Below, piece by piece: positions 1 to 7,561 of a DNA stretch of 16,165 nt (position 1 is its first letter; each line of letters begins with the position of its first letter). The notes below the pieces were generated by a model. That model was not told the DNA's origin, did not search any database, and worked only from the letters and a program-made list of their open reading frames with translations. Source of the stretch: an uncultured Bacteroidota bacterium (GTDB lineage Bacteria; Bacteroidota; Bacteroidia; Bacteroidales; P3). The DNA lies in the NCBI GenBank assembly GCA_902766265.1, contig CACXCY010000084.1, positions 1 through 16,165 of the forward strand, written 5' to 3'. The position numbers and the translations under genes are program-made.

Positions 1-2240
1 CCTTCGTTGATGGACGCCGTCATACTGCCGATGTGCGCCTCTATCTGGTCGAAGACGCTTTCCCCGTTGTCGCGGCGGTCCCATTCGCTCTTGACATAGC
101 GGAGGAAGATGTCGAACTTCTCGCCCAGCGGGTCGATAAGCCCTTGCTGCACCAGCGTTTGGTAGGTGTCGGCAATGAGCCCCGCGATGGTCGTCTCCGC
201 GGACGGGTCGGTGATAGCCCCTTGCAGACGGCGCAGCAGCGGGGTGAGTATCTGCATCCGCGTCTTGATGTGCTGGATGCGCTTGGTGTCGAGAAATTCC
301 CGTTGCCGCTCCACGGCGGGGCGTATCTTTCTGCAACAGTATTCTATCAGCGAGTGGGTGGCCTCGATGTCTTCGTTGGCCAGGTGGGAGTTTTGTCCGA
401 CGAGATGCAGTTGGTCGACAAGGTAGGCCAGCTTGTAGCGGTAGAGCGTGGGCTCCACGCATTTGATGAGGCGCAGGGTGTCATAGGCGTCAAGCGTCAG
501 GTGCCGTCCCAGGTCGCGTTGCACATTGTGCTGCAGTATGAGCCGGTCGTAGGTGACATTGTGTCCCACAACGGGCAGATCGCCGATATATTCGAGGAAC
601 ATCTCAAGCCCTTCCTGGCGCGGGACATGCGGTCGGCTGGCATATTCCTCCACCAGGGGATTGACGATGCTGCCCAGATGGGAGGGGATGCTCCGCTGTG
701 TTTCGAGGATGATATTGAAATCGCTGCCCTCCACCTTTTTGCCGTTATGCAGTTTGAAGGCGGCTATCTGTACGATGTCGTCGTTGGCCACGTCGAGGCC
801 TGTTGTTTCGGTGTCAAAAAGGACAAGGTCGCCATGTTCGTAGCGTTGCAGAAAGGCGGCGGTGTAGGGTTCTCCGTCGAGGATGTCGGAGGGCGTCATC
901 ATCTGTTGACGCAGCGCGGCTGTCAGGTCGCGGGCGTCCATGAGACGACTCACGGCACCGATGCCATGAAGCAACCGTACCCAGGCAATGGAGTTAAACT
1001 CATTGACGGCCACGCTGAACAGAGATGCAAGCGTTTTATAGGACGCACTCTTGAACATATCGGTCCCCGAGACCTTGAAGTGGTCGATGTCGTGTTGCGA
1101 CAGCAGCTGGCTCACGCGGTCAGCCATAGCGTTGGTGGGCACGAGGACGGCCAACCGTTCATCGTGGAAGCCCAGATAGTAGTTGGTCATGCGCAGGAGC
1201 CGTTGCATCTCATCGTCGGCGGTATCGGAGTGGGCCAGTATTAGGTCGTGGGAACAGTTCTCTTTCGTCGGGTCGGGTCGTGGAAGGAGTTCGGGTTGCA
1301 CGTGCAGAATCTCGCGGGCATAGGTATTGAAGACTTTCAGCAGCCGTTCGGGCGACCTGTAGTTCTGTTGAAGCGACAGGATGTGCCCTTGGCAGCGTTG
1401 GCGTAGTGTGTCGAGGCGGCTCAGTTTGGCACCAAGGAAAGAGAATATGGCCTGCTGCTCATCGCCGAGGTACATGACGGTGTAGTCCTCCGAAGCGGTG
1501 AGGGCATCAATGATAGCGGACTGCAGTGCGTTGAGGTCCTGAACCTCGTCCACTTGTATCCAGCGGTACGTGGGATATTGTCGGCTGCGCAAGTGCTCGT
1601 ATGCCAGTACCAAAAGGTCGGTGAAGTCAATAACGTTGCGTTCGGCTTTGTATCGTTGGTAGAGTAGCGTGTATCGCACACGCTTGCAACGGTCACTGTC
1701 GGGGACATGGTCGGCATCAAATCCGGCATTCTCGGCAATGGTATAGTATTCGTCAAATCCCTCGCGACTGTATAGCACCTTATCGGGCTGCCCGAATCGT
1801 CGCTGTGTGATATAGGCATCGAGGTCATTGATTTCTTTGACTCTGGAACGGTCAATCTGGCCGTGTCGTGTCAGAAAGAAGTGGTCGTCGAAGTATTGCA
1901 GGATGTCGGATTGGTCGTCCTCATCGATAATGCTGGCGTTTTCGGGAATGAGACTGTATTGCCGTAGAAAAGTGGAGCAGAAATGATGCACGTTGCCGAC
2001 AAAGAGTCGCCGCGCATCCTCACCTACGCGTTCAGCAATGCGTTGTCGCATACCTTTTGATGCGCGGTTAGTGAATGTGAGGCAGAGCATCTGATCGAAA
2101 GGCACGCCATCTTTATAGGCGTGAACGATACGTTCCGCAAGAATGTCGGTTTTTCCGCAGCCCGGCGGTGCCAATACTAGATAGTACCCTCCGGTGGCGC
2201 TGATGGCCTGCCGTTGGCAGGAATCGTAGGCCTTATCCAT
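1..2240 (-). CDS. UvrD-family helicase with an internal DEDDh 3'-5' exonuclease domain (C-terminus beyond window)
   Basis: The minus frame starting at 2240 stays open to the left edge (746 codons, no stop), so this is a 3'-truncated view of a longer gene. It encodes a superfamily 1A DNA helicase: Walker A APPGCGKT (residues 24-31), motif Ia TFTNRAS, Ib GNVHHF, Walker B VDEVQD (D231, E232), motif III LGDEQQAIFSFLGA, and motif IV QNYRSPE (about 292-298). A second RecA-like domain begins near 370 (LAVLVPTNAMADRV). After the start of the 2B region comes a DnaQ-like exonuclease: FDTETTGLD (D476, E478), GHNVTYD (D565), and SHLANEDIE (H619, D624), a complete DEDDh set. Helicase motifs V and VI are not yet reached and should lie beyond the edge. 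Likely role is DNA repair or recombination, unwinding coupled to 3'-5' trimming; this is inferred from the domains. The ATG overlaps the panB stop (TGATG), suggesting translational coupling. Confidence 0.9.
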   Translation of the reverse strand, partial: MDKAYDSCQRQAISATGGYYLVLAPPGCGKTDILAERIVHAYKDGVPFDQMLCLTFTNRASKGMRQRIAERVGEDARRLFVGNVHHFCSTFLRQYSLIPENASIIDEDDQSDILQYFDDHFFLTRHGQIDRSRVKEINDLDAYITQRRFGQPDKVLYSREGFDEYYTIAENAGFDADHVPDSDRCKRVRYTLLYQRYKAERNVIDFTDLLVLAYEHLRSRQYPTYRWIQVDEVQDLNALQSAIIDALTASEDYTVMYLGDEQQAIFSFLGAKLSRLDTLRQRCQGHILSLQQNYRSPERLLKVFNTYAREILHVQPELLPRPDPTKENCSHDLILAHSDTADDEMQRLLRMTNYYLGFHDERLAVLVPTNAMADRVSQLLSQHDIDHFKVSGTDMFKSASYKTLASLFSVAVNEFNSIAWVRLLHGIGAVSRLMDARDLTAALRQQMMTPSDILDGEPYTAAFLQRYEHGDLVLFDTETTGLDVANDDIVQIAAFKLHNGKKVEGSDFNIILETQRSIPSHLGSIVNPLVEEYASRPHVPRQEGLEMFLEYIGDLPVVGHNVTYDRLILQHNVQRDLGRHLTLDAYDTLRLIKCVEPTLYRYKLAYLVDQLHLVGQNSHLANEDIEATHSLIEYCCRKIRPAVERQREFLDTKRIQHIKTRMQILTPLLRRLQGAITDPSAETTIAGLIADTYQTLVQQGLIDPLGEKFDIFLRYVKSEWDRRDNGESVFDQIEAHIGSMTASINE

Positions 2241-3058
2241 CAGTATTGTTCCCGTTCATTGGGGAAGTTGACTGACTTGACGTCGTCAATATACTTTTTA
2301 ACAGCATTGCGTATGTCCTCGCCGAAAGTACCGTAAAGACGCAGATAGCGTGGGGTGAATTGTTGTGTGATACCCAGCATGTCTTGCAACACAAGCACTT
2401 GTCCGTCTACGGCGCTACCTGCACCAATGCCGATAGTAGGTATCTTGATTTCGTTGGTCACCCGTTCGGCCAGTTTTGCTGGTATTTTCTCCAATACAAT
2501 GGCGAAGCAACCTGCTTCTTCAAGCACATGGGCGTCGTGCACAAGTCGTTCGGCTTCCGACTCTTCGGTGGCGCGTACGGCATAAGTGCCGAATTTGTTG
2601 ATGCTTTGCGGTGTGAGGCCCAGATGTCCCATAACGGGAATGCCGGCAGTAAGGATGCGAGTGATGGATTCGAGTACCTCCTCACCGCCTTCAAGTTTGA
2701 TGGCATCGGCACCGGTCTCTTTCATGATGCGTATGGCGGATGCCAGTGCCAGTTTTGAGTTGCCTTGGTATGTGCCAAAAGGCATATCGACAACCACAAG
2801 GGCACGCTTGATGGCGCGTACAACTGAGGCACCGTAGAATATCATCTCGTCGAGGGTGATAGGCAGTGTGGTCTGGTAGCCGTCCATCACGTTGGCGGCG
2901 GAGTCGCCCACCAGCACGATGTCAATCTTTGTGCTGTCAAGCAGCCGGGCCATAGAGTAATCGTATGCTGTAAGCATGGCTATCTTTTCGCCATGCTGTT
3001 TCATGTTCTGTAGGATGTGGGTGGTGACCTTGGTCACATCGGTCTGTAGGTATGCCAT
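2240..3058 (-). CDS. panB: 3-methyl-2-oxobutanoate hydroxymethyltransferase (ketopantoate hydroxymethyltransferase)
   Basis: PanB transfers a hydroxymethyl group from 5,10-methylene-THF to alpha-ketoisovalerate, giving ketopantoate. This is the first step of pantothenate and coenzyme A synthesis, in the cytoplasm. The 272-residue length fits the family. Visible signatures: IAMLTAYDYSMARLLD near the N-terminus; VLVGDSAANVMDGY with the Mg-ligand Asp at 52; VVVDMPFGTYQ with the second Asp at 91 (the 39-residue spacing matches the known enzyme); KLEGGEEV; MGHLGLTPQS; the catalytic Glu at 190 in AIVLEKIP; and IPTIGIGAG. No panC or panD is in view. The stop shares one base with the helicase start; the gap to the upstream gene is 44 bases. 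The start is the only sensible ATG upstream of the conserved core. Confidence 0.97.
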   Translation of the reverse strand: MAYLQTDVTKVTTHILQNMKQHGEKIAMLTAYDYSMARLLDSTKIDIVLVGDSAANVMDGYQTTLPITLDEMIFYGASVVRAIKRALVVVDMPFGTYQGNSKLALASAIRIMKETGADAIKLEGGEEVLESITRILTAGIPVMGHLGLTPQSINKFGTYAVRATEESEAERLVHDAHVLEEAGCFAIVLEKIPAKLAERVTNEIKIPTIGIGAGSAVDGQVLVLQDMLGITQQFTPRYLRLYGTFGEDIRNAVKKYIDDVKSVNFPNEREQY

Positions 3059-3102
3059 TGGACTAGTGCGGTTAGGTTATGGTGGCGGAAATAAATAATG
3101 TT

Positions 3103-4353
3103 CTATTCTATTTCTTCATCGGCGTTTTTGCCGTCTTTGGATGGAGCATCGTCGGGTTCAATCTCTTCATCTTGGTCTTCCACGATGCGTAGCAGTGGGC
3201 GCAGGGCCTTGCGTATTTCGTAGTTGCCGTGTTTGTCGAGACGGTAGGCCTTATAGTGCTTCTTTCCTACGGTGAAGGAACCCTCTTCCATGTCTGTCTT
3301 CACTTCGTAGAAGTAGTCGCTTAATTCCTCGGGTTGGATGCGTTTGCCGAGAAAGATAGTGTCAAGCTGGGTTACGTTGATGCCGGCCTGCATGTTGATA
3401 GATATCTTCCCTGCTACTTTTTTGGAGGAGAGGGACTTGTATTCTACCCCTTTCTCACTGTATTTCTTTCCGAAGATGCGCAATTTGTTGTCCCATTGTT
3501 CCTGCGTTACAGGGAAGCGGACAAAGATGGAGTCGGTTAGTTCTTGACTGCATTCGCCGTAATGACGTGAGAGATTGCTATGGAGTACAATGTAGCCGAC
3601 CTGAAGGATAACCTGTTTTTTGTGGGGTACGAGGAAGTAGCGTTCGATGACCTCTTTGTAGTCGAGGTGTTCCTCAATGGAGAACAATGCCGACGGGCAG
3701 GTGTCCTTTGTGTTAGTTACGGAGCGCAGCGCTCCTTTCTTCATATATACTGAGGCATAGTAACCGTGGATGGTGGTGTCTTGTCCAGGTACATAGCAGC
3801 CGCGCGACATGCCTATGCATTCATCGGGATTGTTCTTGAAGGTGATGAGGATGCAGTTGCTGAGATTGATAGTCTTGTTGAGTACTTTCCGACTGTCTGG
3901 CAGATTACGGCAGTCGTAGGATCGACGGTCTACCGGCACCTCATAGCGCAGCAGTTCGGTAGTGTCGCCCATGCAGGAGCAATGAATCTGGTTGGTGGCG
4001 TAGCGGATGGGGAAGGGGGCGTGACAACGGTGGGCGAAATAATTGTATGCTTTGTCAACGCGTGCTTGCGTTATCCGTTCGTTGGTATCACCATATCCTT
4101 CGATGACCATGGCGTAGAGTTTCGGGTTGTTGTAGTCGAACGCTATGGCGAAAGCGGAGTCCAAAAGATCCAGGTCTCCCAGTGAGAAAGTGGTGTCATT
4201 GCCATCGTATTGGATGAGCAGGCAAAATGTTTCGGGGTTTTGTAGTGCCAGCTTCATGTTGCGGACGGGCTTGGCGCTGGGAATGTAGATACCTGTTTGG
4301 GCATAGACCGATATGCCGGACATTAGGATAATTGCTAAAAGAATCTTCTTCAT
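3103..4353 (-). CDS. Cys-rich secreted protein of unknown function, weakly OmpA-like N-terminal half
   Basis: I do not recognise a named family. The 416-residue protein has a clear signal peptide (lysines at 2-3, hydrophobic stretch, cleavage near VYAQ at about residue 19), so it is exported. It has ten cysteines after the signal peptide (44, 110, 125, 127, 148, 167, 179, 186, 219, 268), suggesting disulfides in the periplasm or at the surface. Residues 83-105 (VIEGYGDTNERITQARVDKA) recall the 'IEGHTD...LSxxRA' strand-helix of OmpA/MotB peptidoglycan-binding domains, but the later OmpA residues are not evident, so the resemblance may be chance. The last 25 residues are strongly acidic (DEEIEPDD and DEEIE). 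The start lies two bases after the moxR stop, so the two are probably translationally coupled and may be functionally linked. Confidence 0.85.
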   Translation of the reverse strand: MKKILLAIILMSGISVYAQTGIYIPSAKPVRNMKLALQNPETFCLLIQYDGNDTTFSLGDLDLLDSAFAIAFDYNNPKLYAMVIEGYGDTNERITQARVDKAYNYFAHRCHAPFPIRYATNQIHCSCMGDTTELLRYEVPVDRRSYDCRNLPDSRKVLNKTINLSNCILITFKNNPDECIGMSRGCYVPGQDTTIHGYYASVYMKKGALRSVTNTKDTCPSALFSIEEHLDYKEVIERYFLVPHKKQVILQVGYIVLHSNLSRHYGECSQELTDSIFVRFPVTQEQWDNKLRIFGKKYSEKGVEYKSLSSKKVAGKISINMQAGINVTQLDTIFLGKRIQPEELSDYFYEVKTDMEEGSFTVGKKHYKAYRLDKHGNYEIRKALRPLLRIVEDQDEEIEPDDAPSKDGKNADEEIE

Positions 4354-4355
4354 AA

Positions 4356-5312
4356 TTATCGGGTGGCTATTAATTGTTCGATAATGCTGTCGGTGGAGAT
4401 GCCTTCTGCTTCAGCGTAGTAGTTGCGTACGATGCGGTGGCGGAGTACCTCCTTGGCTACGGCTTGGACATCTTCTATATCGGGAGAGAACTTGCCGTGT
4501 AAAGCCGCATAGGTCTTGGCACCAATGATTAGATATTGGGATGCGCGTGGGCCAGCACCCCAAGAGATGTACTTCTTGGCTAACTCGTTCTCATCCGATG
4601 TGCGGGTGCGTGCTACGAGGCGCACAGCATATTCGCATACGTTGTCGGGTACAGCAAGCTTGCGAATTACAGACTGGTAGTTAGTAATATCGTTTGCTGA
4701 AAGAACTTCTTGTATCTCAGATGAGCGTTCAACCGTAGTTGTCTTCACTATATTCATCTCTTCCTCAAACGAAGGGTAGTCAAGTTTTACGTTTAGCATA
4801 AAACGGTCCAACTGGGCTTCGGGCAGCGGGTAGGTGCCTTCTTGCTCGATGGGGTTTTGGGTAGCCAGTACGAAGAATGGTTCGGACAAACGGTAAGTGT
4901 TTCCCGACACGGTGACGCTTTTCTCCTGCATGGCTTCCAGTAGGGCTGCTTGTGTCTTGGGAGGGGTGCGGTTGATTTCATCGGCTAATACAATGTTGGC
5001 AAAGACGGGACCCTTTACGAAACGGAAATGACGGTTTTCGTCTAGAATCTCGGAACCGATGATGTCAGAGGGCATGAGGTCGGGCGTGAATTGGATACGG
5101 CTGAACTCAAGTCCCAGGGCTTTGGAAAGGGTGTTTACCATGAGTGTCTTTGCCAGCCCGGGAACCCCTACCAGCAGGCAGTGCCCGCCCGAGAAGATGG
5201 ATAGTAGCAAGCTTTCGACGGCAGCGTTCTGTCCTACGATAATCTTGCTGATTTCATCTTTCAGCGTCTGATACTTCCCTACAAGGGTATTGATGGTTTC
5301 GATATCGTTCAT
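4356..5312 (-). CDS. moxR: MoxR-family AAA+ ATPase
   Basis: A 318-residue AAA+ ATPase of the MoxR clade, thought to act as a chaperone-like ATPase that matures or remodels partner proteins (often VWA-domain proteins). Motifs: IIVGQNAAVE at the N-terminus; Walker A GVPGLAKT (49-56); FTPDLMPSDIIG; Walker B IVLADEINR (D111, E112); sensor 1 ATQNPIEQEGTYPLPEAQLDRF (about 150-171, including the arginine finger region); and a C-terminal lid with the usual WGAGPRASQ. Cytoplasmic; no signal peptide. Unusually, the DUF58 and VWA (BatA/BatB) genes that often follow moxR in Bacteroidota are absent here. Instead it sits between surA (33-base gap) and an unknown exported protein (2-base gap). Confidence 0.95.
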   Translation of the reverse strand: MNDIETINTLVGKYQTLKDEISKIIVGQNAAVESLLLSIFSGGHCLLVGVPGLAKTLMVNTLSKALGLEFSRIQFTPDLMPSDIIGSEILDENRHFRFVKGPVFANIVLADEINRTPPKTQAALLEAMQEKSVTVSGNTYRLSEPFFVLATQNPIEQEGTYPLPEAQLDRFMLNVKLDYPSFEEEMNIVKTTTVERSSEIQEVLSANDITNYQSVIRKLAVPDNVCEYAVRLVARTRTSDENELAKKYISWGAGPRASQYLIIGAKTYAALHGKFSPDIEDVQAVAKEVLRHRIVRNYYAEAEGISTDSIIEQLIATR

Positions 5313-5345
5313 TGTAATGCTCGTGTGTATGTTGATGAGTTGGTA

Positions 5346-6695
5346 CTATTTAATCCAGTTCAACTCAAATTCGCAGTCTTTGTAGTCGTCACAGATGCGA
5401 ATGTATGTGTTTTGTATCATTTTCTGCGCCCAAGCGCGTACCTTCTCGTTCTTGGCTTTCTCAAGGGTGGCGTTATATAGTTTATCGTAGTCGTCGGTAA
5501 GATTGGCTTTGTGGGCATCTATCTTCTTGGTCAGTTTGAGGATGTAGTATACGTCTTTGTTCTCTTCATTCTTTTTTGCAGTGGCGTTGCTGATGTCACC
5601 CACTTTCATGGAGGCAAGCGGTATGGTGGGGAAGAGTTCCTTGGCTACCTCTTTGCTGAAACGATTGTTGCCCGTGTAGGGATTGGCCACTATTCCGCCT
5701 TGTTGTTTGGTGGCACCTTCGGAAAATTGGCGAGCGGCATCCTCAAAGGTGATGTTTCCCAAGCGTATCTGATTGGCGATGCTGTCGAGAAGCATTCGGG
5801 CTTTGAGCATGTCTGAGGATGAAACTTTAGGGGCAAGTAGGATGTGACGAGCGTTGATGCTGTTACCACGGCGTTCAATCAGCTGAATGATGTGGAACCC
5901 ATAGTTGGTTTCGATGATGGGCGACACTTCTCCAGGTTTGAGGGCAAACGCGGCGGCTTCGAATTCTCCCACCATGTCGCCGCGGGTGAAAAATCCGAGT
6001 TCACCACCTTTTTTTGCTGATACGGGATCTTCGGAGTAGAGTGTGGCGAGCATATCAAAGCGCTCTCCTTTTAGGATTCGTTCCCTTAATTGGGCCAACT
6101 CAAAACGCACCCGCTCGCGTTCGGCCTCGGTGATGGATGGATTGAGTACAATCTCCGAGAACTCATATTCGTCGGACATTTCTGGTAGACTATCCTTGGG
6201 TATTTGGTTGTAGTATGCCGTCACCTCGCCAGGGGTCACTTTGACGTGCTCTGTCAAATTGTATTCTACCCGTTGGCTGAGCAATTTATCCTTTAGGAGG
6301 TCGAAGTATATGTCGTGCAGGTCGTCGTATGTGTGACCGGTGGCTTGGTACATGGCTTCTTTGCTGCCGTATTGCCTTATATAGTTTTTGAGGTAATACT
6401 GCACCTGCTGTTCCACTTCATCATCGGACACCTCGACACTGTCAACCTCTCCTTTGTGGACGAGGAGCTTGCTTAGAAGCATACCTTCCAATAGTTGGCA
6501 ACGGTTTTCTTTGGCGTTGGCGTAGCCCTGTTGACGACGTATCTGGATATAACTGTTTTCGATGTCGGAGAGTTTGATGATGTTTTTTCCAACGACGGCC
6601 ACTACTTGGTCAACCACCACCTCGTGTTGAGATTTGGCAGTGTTGCATAGCGCAGTAAGTGCGATGAAAAGTATGACGATTTTTCTTGTATTCAT
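5346..6695 (-). CDS. surA: SurA-like periplasmic chaperone and peptidyl-prolyl isomerase
   Basis: The 449-residue protein has SurA architecture. A signal peptide (1 to about 22) is followed by an alpha-helical chaperone region opening with VVDQVVAVVGKNIIKLSDIE, two parvulin domains (about 176-276 and 280-390) and a C-terminal helix (about 395-430). Parvulin 1 has KGERFDMLATLYSEDP, KKGGELGFF and GFHIIQL, but the first of the usual twin histidines is replaced in YEFSEIVL. Parvulin 2 keeps the first histidine (ARHILLAP) but ends in VYYILKL without the second. Isomerase activity may therefore be weak and chaperone activity dominant; this is inference. SurA homologues escort unfolded outer-membrane proteins through the periplasm. 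Gap to the upstream lipoprotein gene is 12 bases, consistent with one operon. Confidence 0.93.
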   Translation of the reverse strand: MNTRKIVILFIALTALCNTAKSQHEVVVDQVVAVVGKNIIKLSDIENSYIQIRRQQGYANAKENRCQLLEGMLLSKLLVHKGEVDSVEVSDDEVEQQVQYYLKNYIRQYGSKEAMYQATGHTYDDLHDIYFDLLKDKLLSQRVEYNLTEHVKVTPGEVTAYYNQIPKDSLPEMSDEYEFSEIVLNPSITEAERERVRFELAQLRERILKGERFDMLATLYSEDPVSAKKGGELGFFTRGDMVGEFEAAAFALKPGEVSPIIETNYGFHIIQLIERRGNSINARHILLAPKVSSSDMLKARMLLDSIANQIRLGNITFEDAARQFSEGATKQQGGIVANPYTGNNRFSKEVAKELFPTIPLASMKVGDISNATAKKNEENKDVYYILKLTKKIDAHKANLTDDYDKLYNATLEKAKNEKVRAWAQKMIQNTYIRICDDYKDCEFELNWIK

Positions 6696-6707
6696 TCGAC
6701 TTTCAGA

Positions 6708-7547
6708 TTATCGGATTTCTATTTCGCCTTTTTCGTTGGCTTTCTTAAGCAGGTCGCGCTGCATATTTTTGATGATGTCAATCTTGCGACGGTTGAGAAT
6801 GATAGCTTTGATATTGTCGTGTTCGTAATCCAGAGGGGATATTTGGTTTTCGGTGGTGTAGTCCAGTATGCGTGCAAGATAGAGATATTTGTCGTCTGAA
6901 ACGGTAATGGTCTTGTTGTCGCGCAGGAATCGGGCATCATTGTAGATTTCTACGGGCATGAATGTCTGAAGCTGCGAGAGAGGAATCCATTTTTCTCTGT
7001 CGAGCGAGCAGTCTGCACCATACACCAGGGCCAGCCGTTCTATCTCGGAAATCTCGTTGTCGCTGGGTTTACTCTTTTTAACCAGCTTTTCGAGCTTGTT
7101 TGCCTGCGGGGCATTCTTGTCTATCTTGATGTAATAGCATCGGATGATGCTGGTTCCGAGAGTGAAATTGTCTTTGTTGGCGTTGTAGTAATCCTCTATC
7201 TCTTGTCCGCTGACAGAGGTGTCAAGCAATTGGTCAACAATATGACATTCGTATTCGTAGGTGATAAGACTGTTCTTGTAGTTCTGCAGTTCTTTCTCGA
7301 AAGTGTTGTTGATATTGCGTTTGGCTTTCTCTAACACTACCATCTGCTGCACCCATTGGTTGATGTAGTTGTTTACGATGGCGACACTGTCTTCTGGTGT
7401 CATTCCTTCAACCACGAGACCTTCGAGGTCCGACTTGTACAGATAGTTGTTGTAAGCGCGAGCCACCACATTGTCATTGTTGTGATGGCATGAGCAGAAC
7501 GCTAAAAATGTTCCCAATACGACGAACAGAACATATTTTGCTGACAT
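6708..7547 (-). CDS. SurA N-domain-like lipoprotein without a parvulin domain
   Basis: A 279-residue predicted envelope lipoprotein. The N-terminus is hydrophobic and ends in AFCSC, with C20 the likely lipidated residue (the lipobox is loose but plausible). The mature part begins VVARAYNNYLYKSDLEGLV, the opening strand-helix of SurA/PrsA-type chaperones, followed by long helices (INQWVQQMVVLEKA, FEKELQNYKNSL) and QEIEDYYNANKDNF, the segment that normally leads into a parvulin domain. No parvulin core (GGxLGxF or GYHII) follows; the C-terminal half is unrelated to it or highly degenerate. It lies 12 and 14 bases from SurA-like genes on either side, which strongly suggests a partner chaperone in outer-membrane protein biogenesis. 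The specific function is inferred. Confidence 0.85.
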   Translation of the reverse strand: MSAKYVLFVVLGTFLAFCSCHHNNDNVVARAYNNYLYKSDLEGLVVEGMTPEDSVAIVNNYINQWVQQMVVLEKAKRNINNTFEKELQNYKNSLITYEYECHIVDQLLDTSVSGQEIEDYYNANKDNFTLGTSIIRCYYIKIDKNAPQANKLEKLVKKSKPSDNEISEIERLALVYGADCSLDREKWIPLSQLQTFMPVEIYNDARFLRDNKTITVSDDKYLYLARILDYTTENQISPLDYEHDNIKAIILNRRKIDIIKNMQRDLLKKANEKGEIEIR

Positions 7548-7561
7548 GGGAGGCGTCGGGT

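Noticed and set aside
33..1244. 403-codon plus-strand open frame
   Set aside because: It lies antisense to the helicase frame, which shows all expected helicase and nuclease motifs; the plus translation has no recognisable domain.
1421..1855. 144-codon minus-strand frame
   Set aside because: It is in a different minus frame from the helicase, which reads straight through this stretch with Walker B and motif III.
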